Assembly: GCA_030430575.1 (NCBI GenBank)
Contig: JAUIKF010000003.1
Location: 217,412-281,411, forward strand
Source: Bacteroidia bacterium
GTDB taxonomy: Bacteria; Bacteroidota; Bacteroidia; J057
Reading direction: 5' to 3'
DNA: 64,000 nt
The notes below the pieces were generated by a model. The model had not been told where the DNA came from and searched no databases. It saw only the letters and a list, made by a program, of their open reading frames with translations. A program made the position numbers and the translations under genes. Of this stretch, positions 26,461-35,520 are shown piece by piece. How positions within the stretch are numbered: the first letter of the stretch is position 1; each line of letters begins with the position of its first letter.

Positions 26461-28869
26461 ATGCGATTTTTAAGTTTAATGACAGCATTTTTGCTGTTAC
26501 CTATTTGCTTGTTTAGTCAAAACAACCACTCCCTCGAAGTTCAAGTAGTAGCGCAAGGGAGTAAAGAGAATATTTCCTCTGCCAAAGTATCTATCGTAGA
26601 AATAGGACAGGAGAACCCTTCTAATTTGCAAGGGAAAGTCAGATTTACGGGTCTAAGTACTGGAACCTATACTGTGATTGTGGAGAAAGAAGGCTATATC
26701 GATTGGGAGCAAACAGTGGAATTGGACGGTAATGTTACAGTAAAAGCAATCCTGTTGGCGGAATTTGCAGAGATAAGTGAAATCCTCATTTCCTCCACAC
26801 GCGCTACTGACCAAACAGCAACCACTTATTCAGAACTAACCAAAAAAGAGGTTCAAGAACAGAATTTTGGACAGGATTTACCCTTTCTCCTGAATCGAAT
26901 GCCCTCAACGGTAGCTACCTCTGATGCAGGCGCAGGCATAGGATACACCGCCTTGCGAATTCGAGGAAGTGATCCTACGCGTACCAACATCACCATCAAT
27001 GACGTACCGCTCAATGACCCAGAATCTCACTTTACCTTTTTGGTAAATTTGCCTGATTTTGCCTCTTCTGTCCAGAGCCTCCAAGTGCAGCGAGGCGTAG
27101 GCACTTCTACCAATGGCGCAGGCGCTTTTGGGGCTAGTGTCAACATTCAGACTACCAACCTCAGCCTTCAGCCATACGCCGAATTCAACAACAGCTATGG
27201 CTCGTTCAATTCCTGGAAAAACACGCTCTCAGCAGGGACAGGACTGATTGAAGACAAGTTTGCCTTAGATGTCCGCCTATCAAAGATCACTAGTGATGGA
27301 TTTGTAGACCGCGCTTCTTCCGATCTCAAGTCATTTTTTGTTTCAGGGAGTTATTTGGGTAAAAAAAGCCAATTGAAGCTGAATATCTTTTCGGGAAAAG
27401 AAGTGACCTACCAGTCTTGGTATGGCTTGCCAGAAAGTAAACTCACTGACGACCGCACCTACAATTTCTACACTTATGACAATGAAGTAGACAATTACCA
27501 ACAGGATCACTATCAATTGCAATACACTGCCAACCCTTCAAATGATTTTACTCTCAAGGTGGGGCTACATTACACAAAAGGGAGAGGATATTTTGAGCAA
27601 TTTCGTGCGGATGATGACCTCGCCGATTACGGACTGGCCAATATCGTATTAGGAGACACTTCTATTTCTTCCTCCGACATTATTCGTCGCAGGTGGTTGG
27701 ACAATGACTTTTATGGAGCGACGTATGCCTTCAATTATCAGGCAAATGAGAAGTTGAAATTCACCTTAGGAGGAGCGTGGAATCAATACGATGGAGACCA
27801 TTTTGGAGAAGTGATCTGGGCGCGGTATGCCAGTTCGAGTGACATCCGAGATCGCTATTACGAAAGCAGAGGCTTCAAGACAGACTTCAACACCTATTTT
27901 AAAACTATTTTCCAAGCCACTGATAACCTCAGCGCCTATATTGATCTCCAATATCGTCTAATAGGCTATCAGTTCGGGGATAGTACCCTACTTGCGCCAG
28001 GGAAGGACAATGACGGGCAAGCTATCCTGGGAGACTATACCTATCAATTCTTCAACCCTAAATTTGGCCTTACGTACCAACTTTCGCCCCAACAACAGGC
28101 TTACGCTTCCTTTAGCATCGGAAATCGCGAACCAGTCCGCAATGACTTCACTGATGCACCAGAAGGACGGACACCAGAACACGAGACATTGCGCAACCTG
28201 GAAATCGGCTATCGCATGCAGCAGAAGAAAGTAGCCCTCCAGGTCAATTATTTTTTGATGGATTACACCAATCAGCTGGTGATCAATGGAGAACTCAATG
28301 ATGTAGGAGCCGCCCTCCGTCAAAACGTTCCTGACTCCTATCGCATGGGCGTAGAAGTTGACGGAAAAGTTGACATCACCCCTACCCTATCTTTCAGCGC
28401 CAATGCAGCCATTAGCCAAAATAAAATCAAGGAGTTCTCTGAATTGATCTACCAATATGATGCGGATTTTAATTTTATCGGTACACGAACGGTGACTTAT
28501 GAGGATACCGATATTGCGCTTTCTCCTAACCTGATTGGCGGGGCGACATTGAGTTATCGACCTATTAAAGGGCTGGATATCAGCCTATTGAGCAAATACG
28601 TCAGCCGACAGTACCTCGACAATACTAATCAGGAGTCACGGAGCATTGATCCCTTTTGGGTCAATGACCTTCGGATTTGGTACAGCTTCCAGCCTTCCTG
28701 GGCTAAGGAAATCCGCATCGGATTTCTCCTCAATAACTTCCTCAATGAAACATTTGAGGCAAATGGATATACCTACAATTATGAATATGCGGGGCAATTG
28801 GTGGTGGAGAATTTCTATTATCCACAGGCTGGGACGAATTATTTTGTGAATATAGGGGTGCGCTTTTAG
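26461..28869 (+). CDS. TonB-dependent receptor, probable thiamine uptake
   Basis: The 802-residue product has a signal peptide (ending LFSQN) and a short CarboxypepD_reg-like domain at about 25-105 (LSTGTYTVIVEKEGY). A plug at about 110-230 follows (GIGYTALRIRGSDPTRTNITINDVPLNDPES, AGAFGASVNIQT), then a beta-barrel with a terminal aromatic strand (YFVNIGVRF). The TPP riboswitch in its leader is the evidence for thiamine or a thiamine phosphate as ligand; the protein alone would only say TonB receptor. No transporter for the inner membrane lies next to it in the window. Confidence 0.92.
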   Translation: MRFLSLMTAFLLLPICLFSQNNHSLEVQVVAQGSKENISSAKVSIVEIGQENPSNLQGKVRFTGLSTGTYTVIVEKEGYIDWEQTVELDGNVTVKAILLAEFAEISEILISSTRATDQTATTYSELTKKEVQEQNFGQDLPFLLNRMPSTVATSDAGAGIGYTALRIRGSDPTRTNITINDVPLNDPESHFTFLVNLPDFASSVQSLQVQRGVGTSTNGAGAFGASVNIQTTNLSLQPYAEFNNSYGSFNSWKNTLSAGTGLIEDKFALDVRLSKITSDGFVDRASSDLKSFFVSGSYLGKKSQLKLNIFSGKEVTYQSWYGLPESKLTDDRTYNFYTYDNEVDNYQQDHYQLQYTANPSNDFTLKVGLHYTKGRGYFEQFRADDDLADYGLANIVLGDTSISSSDIIRRRWLDNDFYGATYAFNYQANEKLKFTLGGAWNQYDGDHFGEVIWARYASSSDIRDRYYESRGFKTDFNTYFKTIFQATDNLSAYIDLQYRLIGYQFGDSTLLAPGKDNDGQAILGDYTYQFFNPKFGLTYQLSPQQQAYASFSIGNREPVRNDFTDAPEGRTPEHETLRNLEIGYRMQQKKVALQVNYFLMDYTNQLVINGELNDVGAALRQNVPDSYRMGVEVDGKVDITPTLSFSANAAISQNKIKEFSELIYQYDADFNFIGTRTVTYEDTDIALSPNLIGGATLSYRPIKGLDISLLSKYVSRQYLDNTNQESRSIDPFWVNDLRIWYSFQPSWAKEIRIGFLLNNFLNETFEANGYTYNYEYAGQLVVENFYYPQAGTNYFVNIGVRF

Positions 28870-28870
28870 G

Positions 28871-28939
28871 ACAGGATAAACATGATTTTCAGGATGGACA
28901 AGATGAAAATTACTTTTCCTGTTTATCCTGAAAATCCAG
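28871..28939. repeat. intergenic inverted-repeat element (GGATTTTCAGGAT type)
   Basis: ACAGGATAAAC at 28871 and GTTTATCCTG at 28921 are complementary. GATTTTCAGGAT at 28884 is also complementary to ATCCTGAAAATC at 28925, giving two competing hairpins. It lies between convergent genes and may stop transcription, though no strong T-run follows. Confidence 0.5.
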
Positions 28940-29788
28940 TCAATCCTGTAATTCCTCCAACCTACTCACGATAATCCCCGTCTGACGACGATTGCCTGCC
29001 AGATATTCTGCTAGGGGTAGTTTGCTGATTTCAACTTCATTGGAGCCAGTGGAGGCATGCATGAGGTGTAACCGCCCGTTTTTCCAAACTGCAATGCCCG
29101 TATGAGAGACATCAAGTCCATCAATACTGGTGGTGATAGCGATGAGATCACCTCCTTGGATATTCTCCTCGTGAATCCGGAGTGAATCCTTAGGAATATA
29201 ACAACGGTCTTGTTGATTTAAGGCGGCTTCAACTTGCTGTATTTCAGCATAATAACCATCATTTGATAGCTGTGCATACGCTGACCGATGGGTTGACATG
29301 AAATTGATTTGTTTGGGGTATGGAATGCCTCCGACTTCAGCTGTCACGTCTCTGACAATCCCCTTTTGTGTGTTATTGTGGATCCATTCGGTAAAATAAT
29401 GTAAGCGCGAGGCGTAGCTTTCCATTTCACCATCTCGATAGCGTAGTTGCCGCAATTCATTCTGAAATTCCTCAAAGGTCAAGCTATCGCGCTTGACGAG
29501 GCGCGAAAAGACCACGACGTTTTCTAAGAAAGTAGTACAATCTAAGCCATCAAGGTAAATGACGAGTTGTTCTTCATTGCCTTTTTCCAGCGTTTTGGCT
29601 TCGTAGGGTGTACCAATAAAGCGTTTGCCTACATAGACTGCGAGGTCTCCGATAGGCATTTCTACTAATTCAGGCTTATTAAGCATCTTGAGGTAATGCT
29701 CACAGAGTTCGTGATCTGCCTGAGTGCAATGGACTTGGGCATGAAGGCTTGTAGCTAACAGAAACAGAAGGGGGAAGATGAATTTCAT
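28940..29788 (-). CDS. DUF1460-type cysteine amidase-like protein
   Basis: This 282-residue secreted protein (signal MKFIFPLLFLLATSLHAQ) matches the DUF1460 family, which has an NlpC/P60-like cysteine-hydrolase fold and is described as N-acetylmuramoyl-L-alanine-amidase-like. Visible marks are the probable nucleophile in LDGLDCTTFLENV, the substrate region STHRSAYAQLS, the DLIAITTSIDGLDVSHTGIA block with the probable catalytic His, and LMHASTGSNEV. It probably trims cell-wall peptides in the periplasm. It stands alone. Confidence 0.85.
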   Translation of the reverse strand: MKFIFPLLFLLATSLHAQVHCTQADHELCEHYLKMLNKPELVEMPIGDLAVYVGKRFIGTPYEAKTLEKGNEEQLVIYLDGLDCTTFLENVVVFSRLVKRDSLTFEEFQNELRQLRYRDGEMESYASRLHYFTEWIHNNTQKGIVRDVTAEVGGIPYPKQINFMSTHRSAYAQLSNDGYYAEIQQVEAALNQQDRCYIPKDSLRIHEENIQGGDLIAITTSIDGLDVSHTGIAVWKNGRLHLMHASTGSNEVEISKLPLAEYLAGNRRQTGIIVSRLEELQD

Positions 29789-29952
29789 GGGGAGGATGAA
29801 TTGAAATTGGAGAATTAAAATTGAGACTTGAATTTATCCGATAAGAAACCCTATTTTTGCGGGGCTATAAAAAGTCGATTATCGCTTCTAATAGCACTAA
29901 ATAGGCAAAATACTTTAACAAAACCTTAACAAACGGTTCAGAATTTGCCTTT

Positions 29953-29960
29953 TATTTTTG
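29953..29960 (+). promoter_or_regulatory. -7 box TATTTTTG of the MoxR/Bat operon
   Basis: TATTTTTG matches TAnnTTTG and lies 37 nt before the ATG of the moxR-like gene. A TTTG -33 element is not seen at the usual distance, so this call is tentative. Confidence 0.4.
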
Positions 29961-29997
29961 TGATTCATCAAACGCTTGTATAAAACCTGATTTACCT

Positions 29998-31041
29998 ATG
30001 ACAGAACTGGAACAGCCTGTACCTAATCCACAAGCAAGTGCACCAGCGGCAGCCTCTACCGATATTCGTGCACTCAACGAAAAAATTAAGGAAAAAAGTC
30101 AATTTCTGGACTTGATCGACATGGAGCTTCGCAAAGCCGTAGTTGGTCAGAGTTATATGATCGAGCGCCTATTGCTAGGCTTATTGTCTGGGGGACACGT
30201 CTTACTCGAAGGCGTGCCTGGTCTTGCGAAGACCCTCTCCATCAAGAGCTTAGCTTCTGCTGTGGACGGAAAGTTCAGCCGAATCCAATTCACGCCGGAC
30301 TTGCTTCCTGCCGACTTGATCGGTACCCTGATCTATAACCAAAAGACAGCAGATTTTGCTGTCAAAAAAGGACCTGTCTTCGCCAATTTTGTCTTGGCAG
30401 ATGAGATCAACCGCTCTCCTGCCAAAGTACAATCTGCCTTGCTGGAGTCCATGCAGGAACGCCAAGTGACGATCGGAGAAGAGACTTTCCAACTAGATCG
30501 ACCTTTCCTGGTCTTGGCTACCCAAAACCCTATAGAACAAGAAGGAACTTATCCCCTGCCTGAAGCACAAGTTGACCGATTCATGCTGAAATGTGTGGTG
30601 GGCTACCCTTCCAAGGAAGAAGAGCGCGAAATCATGCGCCACAGTGTCAATAATACATTCGGCAAAGTAAAACCAGTTGTTAGTTTAACTGATATTCTAG
30701 AAGCGCGAAAAGCTGTACGCGAAGTTTATATGGACGAGAAGATTGAGCGCTATATTCTCGACATCGTTTTTGCTACCCGTAATCCCAAAGAAGCGGGGCT
30801 CGCTAAACTTGCCAACCTCATCACCTACGGTGGTTCTCCTCGTGCTTCCATCAATTTGGCGCTGGCTTCTAAGGCCTATGCCTTCATCAAGCGCCGTGGC
30901 TACGTCGTCCCAGAAGACGTGCGCGCCATCTGTCGTGACGTCATGCGTCACCGCATAGGCTTGAGCTATGAAGCTGAAGCTGAGAACATTACAACAGAAG
31001 AAATCATCAGTCAACTCCTTGACACCGTTGAGGTACCTTAG
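29998..31041 (+). CDS. moxR: MoxR-family AAA+ ATPase
   Basis: This 347-residue ATPase has Walker A at G72-VPGLAKT79, Walker B in FVLADEINRSP (about residue 130-138), and the sensor block LVLATQNPIEQEGTYPLPEAQVDRF typical of MoxR proteins. The N-terminal 25 residues are low-complexity (proline and alanine). MoxR ATPases act as chaperones with von Willebrand A (VWA) domain proteins, and the next genes encode exactly those. It is the first gene of the Bat operon, which in Bacteroidota has been linked to stress tolerance and envelope integrity. Confidence 0.95.
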   Translation: MTELEQPVPNPQASAPAAASTDIRALNEKIKEKSQFLDLIDMELRKAVVGQSYMIERLLLGLLSGGHVLLEGVPGLAKTLSIKSLASAVDGKFSRIQFTPDLLPADLIGTLIYNQKTADFAVKKGPVFANFVLADEINRSPAKVQSALLESMQERQVTIGEETFQLDRPFLVLATQNPIEQEGTYPLPEAQVDRFMLKCVVGYPSKEEEREIMRHSVNNTFGKVKPVVSLTDILEARKAVREVYMDEKIERYILDIVFATRNPKEAGLAKLANLITYGGSPRASINLALASKAYAFIKRRGYVVPEDVRAICRDVMRHRIGLSYEAEAENITTEEIISQLLDTVEVP

Positions 31042-31055
31042 GGGAAAAGAATAGT

Positions 31056-31146
31056 TCTATGTTTTAGGTTCTAGGTTTTATGTTAATGTATATAATCCCT
31101 AAACCTAGAACCTAGAACCTAGAACCTAGAACCTAGAACCTAGAAC
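31056..31146. repeat. AACCTAG heptamer tandem array with inverted arm
   Basis: Six tandem copies of a 7-base unit (ACCTAGA) occupy about 31104-31146. A reverse-complement arm (GGTTCTAGG) lies at about 31069, so the whole can fold into a hairpin. It sits between moxR and the DUF58 gene. Confidence 0.75.
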
Positions 31147-31157
31147 GGTTTTTAGCT

Positions 31158-32069
31158 ATGGACAAAACCACTGAATTACTCAAAAAAGTAAGGAAGATAG
31201 AACTCAAGACTCGAGGGCTTTCGAATCAGCTATTTTCAGGCAGCTATCATTCGGCCTTTAAGGGGAGAGGAATGTCTTTTAGTGAGGTGAGGGAGTACCA
31301 ATTTGGGGATGATGTGCGGAATATTGACTGGAATGTCACTGCACGTTTGGGAGAGCCTTATATCAAAGTGTTTGAAGAGGAACGAGAGTTGACAGTGATG
31401 CTTCTGATTGATGTAAGTGGCTCTACTTTTTTTGGGACCCAAAAGCAGAAAGATGGATCAGCACAGATGAAGAATGACATACTGACAGAGATCTGTGCGG
31501 TACTTTCCTTCTCAGCGATTAATAATAATGACAAAGTAGGGGTAATTTTTTTCACCGATCGGGTAGAGAAATTTATTCCTCCCAAAAAAGGCAAGAATCA
31601 CATCCTACGTATCATTCGTGAACTCATAGATTTTCACCCAGAAGGCACTGGCTCAGACCTGACAGGCGTATTGCGCTATTTGTCCAATATGATGAAAAAG
31701 CGCGCCATCGTCTTTCTGCTCTCAGACTTCATGCATACGGGTGACACACCGTATAAGGATGCCCTAAGCATCGCGCGTCGTCGCCATGACATGGTGGGCA
31801 TTCATCTCTACGACGACCGAGAAGTTTCTTTGCCCAATATGGGTCTGGTGCGTGTACAAGATGCTGAAAGCGGGCAGATGGTCTGGATTGACACTGCCAA
31901 CAGTGCTACGCGGCAAGCCTATCAAGACTGGTATCAAGAAAACCTACAGCATACGCGCCAGACATTTTTGAAAAGTGGGGCCGACCTGGCAAGCATCAAC
32001 ATCAAAGAATCATACATCACAGCCCTCATGAACTTGTTCAAGATGCGGGAAAAGCGAATGGCAGAGTAA
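31158..32069 (+). CDS. DUF58 protein with VWA-like fold
   Basis: The 303-residue protein has the DUF58 core (GRGMSFSEVREYQFGDDVRNIDWNVTARLGEPYIKVFEEER), followed by a VWA-like region with the metal-site motif DVSGS (LMLLIDVSGSTFF, about residue 89-95). DUF58 proteins are the standard partner of MoxR ATPases. There is no membrane segment, so it should be cytoplasmic. It is 3 nt upstream of the next gene in the same operon. Confidence 0.92.
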   Translation: MDKTTELLKKVRKIELKTRGLSNQLFSGSYHSAFKGRGMSFSEVREYQFGDDVRNIDWNVTARLGEPYIKVFEEERELTVMLLIDVSGSTFFGTQKQKDGSAQMKNDILTEICAVLSFSAINNNDKVGVIFFTDRVEKFIPPKKGKNHILRIIRELIDFHPEGTGSDLTGVLRYLSNMMKKRAIVFLLSDFMHTGDTPYKDALSIARRRHDMVGIHLYDDREVSLPNMGLVRVQDAESGQMVWIDTANSATRQAYQDWYQENLQHTRQTFLKSGADLASINIKESYITALMNLFKMREKRMAE

Positions 32070-32072
32070 GTT

Positions 32073-33011
32073 ATGCGAATCATCACTATCATATTGCTGG
32101 GATGGATCAGCTTGGGCATGCTTCAAGCGCAGGGGGTGAAGGCCACGGCGCGTGTGGATAGCACCCACCTGGTGATCGGCGATCATTTAGGGTTTGAAGT
32201 TCAAGTCAACTGCCCTACTGGCATCGAAGTCAGTCTTCCCTTGATTGGCGAAACGCTAGGAAAATTCGAAGTATTGGAACAACAAGCTATTGACAGTCAG
32301 ACAGTTAACGGCGAGAAGCAAGTCATCCAACGCTTATTGTTGACAGCTTTTGACTCAGGATTTTATCAAATCCCTCCCCTCACCATCGAATACAACCCAA
32401 AAGGCAGTCAACAAATCCAGCAGGTCAAAACCAATCCCATTTCAGTTGAAGTATATACCGTAGTGGTAGATACCGCACAAGCTATTCGAGCAATCAAGGC
32501 ACCTGTAGATGCGCCCTATACATTTCGTGAAGCATTACCTTACCTGGTGTTGCTAGCCATTATTGTGGGGATAGGGTTAGGCATTTATTATTATAGACAA
32601 TACCGCAAACGAAAGCTGGGAGAGATACCTCCTCCTCCGAAACCCAAAGTGCCCCCCCATACGATTGCGATGGGAAAACTTGCGAAATTAGAAGCAGAAA
32701 AATATTGGCAACAAGGGGACTTCAAACTGTATTTCAGCGAATTGACGGGTATTCTTCGGGAATACCTTGAAGGACGATATGAGATTCTGGCGCTAGAATC
32801 AACGACCGATGAAATCCTCAGAGACCTCAAGCCACTTGGGGTTCCTGATACACAGTACCGCACGTTGGCAGAGATGCTGGAACTAGCGGATTTGGTGAAA
32901 TTTGCGAAGCAAAAACCTCAGGCTGAAGATTGCCTGAGAGACATGGACCAGGCAAGAACTTTTGTCAAGACGACTAAACAGCAAAAACAAGACGAAGAGA
33001 TTATTCATTAA
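32073..33011 (+). CDS. membrane protein of the Bat operon (BatD-like/DUF4381-type)
   Basis: The 312-residue product has a signal peptide (ending LQAQG) and a periplasmic beta-sandwich similar to the N-domain of BatD (VIGDHLGFEVQVNC). One membrane helix follows at about 150-170 (YLVLLAIIVGIGLGIYYY), then a cytoplasmic helical domain with KYWQQGDFKLYFSELTGILREYLEGRY, as in DUF4381/BatD tails. It is probably an inner-membrane adaptor between the ATPase/VWA parts and periplasmic targets. A MITE-like element follows in the gap before batA. Confidence 0.85.
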   Translation: MRIITIILLGWISLGMLQAQGVKATARVDSTHLVIGDHLGFEVQVNCPTGIEVSLPLIGETLGKFEVLEQQAIDSQTVNGEKQVIQRLLLTAFDSGFYQIPPLTIEYNPKGSQQIQQVKTNPISVEVYTVVVDTAQAIRAIKAPVDAPYTFREALPYLVLLAIIVGIGLGIYYYRQYRKRKLGEIPPPPKPKVPPHTIAMGKLAKLEAEKYWQQGDFKLYFSELTGILREYLEGRYEILALESTTDEILRDLKPLGVPDTQYRTLAEMLELADLVKFAKQKPQAEDCLRDMDQARTFVKTTKQQKQDEEIIH

Positions 33012-33054
33012 TTCATTAATTGATTATTAATTATTTTTCAACAACTAACTAAAT

Positions 33055-33240
33055 ATCGTGTGTAAAAAGTCTATGCTCATTTCATAACAACAGAGTTGTC
33101 ATTTCGACCAACGGGAGAAATCTAAAACTCCCTTTTGAGTGGTTATTTCCAGGCTTCTAGACCACACTGTTGGATTTCTCCTCGAAGACTCGTCGAAATG
33201 ACCTTTTAAAAATATGTGCAAAAACTTTTTACACACGATC
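33055..33240. mobile_element. MITE-like element, copy 1
   Basis: A non-coding element of about 185 bp has terminal inverted repeats (ATCGTGTGTAAAAAGT at 33055-33070 and its complement at 33224-33239) and is flanked by the direct repeat CTAAAT (33049-33054 and 33241-33246), an apparent target duplication. Internal modules GAGAAATCTAA and GGATTTCTCC are also complementary. A second copy, in opposite orientation, lies at 48066-48247. It interrupts the Bat operon between the BatD-like gene and batA. Confidence 0.75.
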
Positions 33241-33309
33241 CTAAATAGCTCTATATGTACAGCATTCCTCAATCAATAATTAGTCAATTAATCAATCAAT
33301 AATTCTTCA

Positions 33310-34314
33310 ATGGTTAATTATTGGAATCAACTAGTATTTGCCAGCCCTTGGGTGTTTGGATTATTGGCAGCGCCAGTAGCGTTTGTCCTATGGCAACTGC
33401 TGCGTCGCAAGCAGTTGTATCCAACGCTTCGCTTGCCCATCCTGCAAGGCGTGGCGGCTCATAGTCAGCCAATTAGGGGATTGATCAAGCAATATTTATA
33501 TGTCCTTCGTGTCCTGGTAGCCATATTCCTCATCATTGCTTTAGCCCGCCCACAAATCGCCTTCAGTGAACAAGAAGTAAGCACCGATGGGATTGATATC
33601 GTCATGGCCATTGACGTCTCAGGGAGTATGAATGCCCTGGACTTTCAGCCTGACCGCTTAGGGGCAGCTAAAGAAAAGGCACAAAACTTCATGGATGGAC
33701 GTCCCAATGATCGTTTGGGATTGGTTGTATTTGCAGGGGAAAGCTTTACCCAATGCCCTATTACCACCGACCATGATGTCCTCAAAAAACTGCTCAAAGA
33801 AGTGAAACACGGTCAGATAGAGGATGGCACAGCTATCGGTATGGGGCTCGCGACGGCTGTCAATCGACTAAAAGACAGCGAAACCAAAAGTAAAGTCGTC
33901 ATCCTCCTGACCGATGGCGTCAATAATTCAGGATTCATCGAACCGTTAACAGCTGTGGAAGCAGCTCTTGAATATGGCATCCGTGTATACACAATTGGCG
34001 TTGGGACCAAAGGAACTGCCAAACAGCCCTTACAAACGGCATTTGGAACGGTCTATCGAGACGTCGAAGTGGAAATCGATGAAGAACTATTGCGCGAAAT
34101 CGCACAGAAAACAGAAGGAAAATACTTCCGTGCGACCAGCAACCAAGCCTTGGAAGCCATTTACACCGAAATCAACGACCTAGAAACTTCCCGTCTTCAG
34201 GTGAGTGTGCTCACTCGCAAGACGGAAGAGTTTCCGATCTTTTTACTCATAGGCGCAGCCTTATTTTTACTGGAAATGTTGTTGAGATATGGCGTGGTAA
34301 GGAGCGTACCATAG
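33310..34314 (+). CDS. batA: BatA, VWA-domain membrane protein
   Basis: This 334-residue protein has two N-terminal membrane helices (about 12-30 and 63-80), a VWA domain with the metal site D102-V-S104-G-S106, and one C-terminal helix (about 310-328). The layout matches BatA of the Bacteroides aerotolerance operon. VWA domains bind partners through a bound metal ion, and here the partner is probably the MoxR ATPase complex. The domain should face the cytoplasm or periplasm next to the inner membrane; topology is not settled from sequence. Confidence 0.92.
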   Translation: MVNYWNQLVFASPWVFGLLAAPVAFVLWQLLRRKQLYPTLRLPILQGVAAHSQPIRGLIKQYLYVLRVLVAIFLIIALARPQIAFSEQEVSTDGIDIVMAIDVSGSMNALDFQPDRLGAAKEKAQNFMDGRPNDRLGLVVFAGESFTQCPITTDHDVLKKLLKEVKHGQIEDGTAIGMGLATAVNRLKDSETKSKVVILLTDGVNNSGFIEPLTAVEAALEYGIRVYTIGVGTKGTAKQPLQTAFGTVYRDVEVEIDEELLREIAQKTEGKYFRATSNQALEAIYTEINDLETSRLQVSVLTRKTEEFPIFLLIGAALFLLEMLLRYGVVRSVP

Positions 34315-34475
34315 CAGAAATGATAGCATGAGAGAATGATAAAATGATAGAATGGCAGCAAACCCTTACTCACATAAAAACTGATTATCATTTTCTCTCC
34401 TAATTCATTAAACACACATTCTTTCATACATTCTCTCCGTCTCTCATACATTCATTCTCTCATTTTCTTCCACTT
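34315..34475. repeat. GAATGATA / CATTCTCTC word arrays between batA and batB
   Basis: The left part (34319-34355) repeats GAATGATAAAATGATAGAATG. The right part (about 34420-34470) repeats CATACATTCTCTC and CATTCATTCTCTC. The two halves are roughly complementary and could pair. No open frame is present. Confidence 0.55.
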
Positions 34476-35519
34476 ATGTATAAATTCGCTCAACCAGAAG
34501 CTTTTTACTTATTACTGGCACTTGTGCCACTAGGATTGCTATTTGGATGGTTTATGTGGGGAAGAGCGCAGGCAGAAAAGAAATTTGGCGAAAAAAGCCT
34601 GATCCTACGCCTCATGCCCCAACGTCCCCGACACAAACATCAGGTGAAATTCGCCTTGGTTTGCCTGGCAATAGTATCATTAGTCGTGGCACTTGCCAGG
34701 CCCCAATGGAGCACCAAAACCGAGCCTGTCACCCGTTCAGGAGTGGATCTGATGATCGCGCTGGACGTGTCCAATTCTATGCTAGCAGAGGATGAAAAGC
34801 CAAGCCGTCTGGCAAAAGCCCGCCAATTTATTTCAAGTTTGATAGATGAACTCAAAGGCGACCGCGTAGGCTTGATTATTTTCGCAGGAAATGCCTACCT
34901 ACAAGTACCCTTAACCTCCGATTACATTGCCACCAAAAGTCTCCTAAAAACCGTCGGCCCAAGGCTGGCACCCACCCAAGGAACGGCCATTGCAGATGCC
35001 ATCAAATTGGCGGATGAGGCATTTGAGAGTGGGGAGAAACAATTTAAGGCACTCGTAGTGATTTCTGATGGGGAAAACCACGAGGCGGATGCGGTAGTTG
35101 CTGCTAAGGAAGCGGCAGAAAAAGGCGTGCTGATCCATACGATCGGTGTCGGATCTCCACGAGGGGGACCGATTCCCGAATACGTTGGTGGACGTCAAGC
35201 AGATTATAAACGCGATCGCGAAGGCAATATCGTTTTTTCCAAACTCAATGAGCAGATGCTTCGTGACGTGGCAGCTCAGGCTGATGGGGATTATTTCAGG
35301 CTTTCAGCAAGTTCAGATAATGTAGGGGCCATCATAGGAGCATTGGCTTCTATGGAGAAAAAAGACTTTGAAGAGGTGGTCTTCACCGATTATGAAGAAC
35401 AATATCAATGGTTTTTGGCATTAGGCTTGTTCTTCTTAATCTTAGAATATTTCGTTTCAGAACGACGCAATACCTTTTTTGTCAACTGGGCGATCTTTAG
35501 AAATGAAAACCAAAATTAA
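34476..35519 (+). CDS. batB: BatB, VWA-domain membrane protein
   Basis: The 347-residue product is a sister of BatA: helices at about 8-28 and 57-74, a VWA domain with the metal site D97-V-S99-N-S101, and a C-terminal helix at about 306-324. LARPQ before the VWA domain is shared with BatA and is typical of Bat proteins. Its stop is 1 nt before the likely start of batC. It probably pairs with BatA in a membrane complex. Confidence 0.92.
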   Translation: MYKFAQPEAFYLLLALVPLGLLFGWFMWGRAQAEKKFGEKSLILRLMPQRPRHKHQVKFALVCLAIVSLVVALARPQWSTKTEPVTRSGVDLMIALDVSNSMLAEDEKPSRLAKARQFISSLIDELKGDRVGLIIFAGNAYLQVPLTSDYIATKSLLKTVGPRLAPTQGTAIADAIKLADEAFESGEKQFKALVVISDGENHEADAVVAAKEAAEKGVLIHTIGVGSPRGGPIPEYVGGRQADYKRDREGNIVFSKLNEQMLRDVAAQADGDYFRLSASSDNVGAIIGALASMEKKDFEEVVFTDYEEQYQWFLALGLFFLILEYFVSERRNTFFVNWAIFRNENQN

Positions 35520-35520
35520 A

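Noticed and set aside
23507..28869. SusC/SusD polysaccharide utilisation locus
   Set aside because: Neither TonB receptor has a SusD-like lipoprotein or glycoside hydrolase partner beside it; the lipoprotein at 22542 is not SusD-like in size or sequence.
31104..31146. CRISPR array
   Set aside because: The unit is 7 bases with no unique spacers and no cas genes are nearby; it is a simple tandem array.
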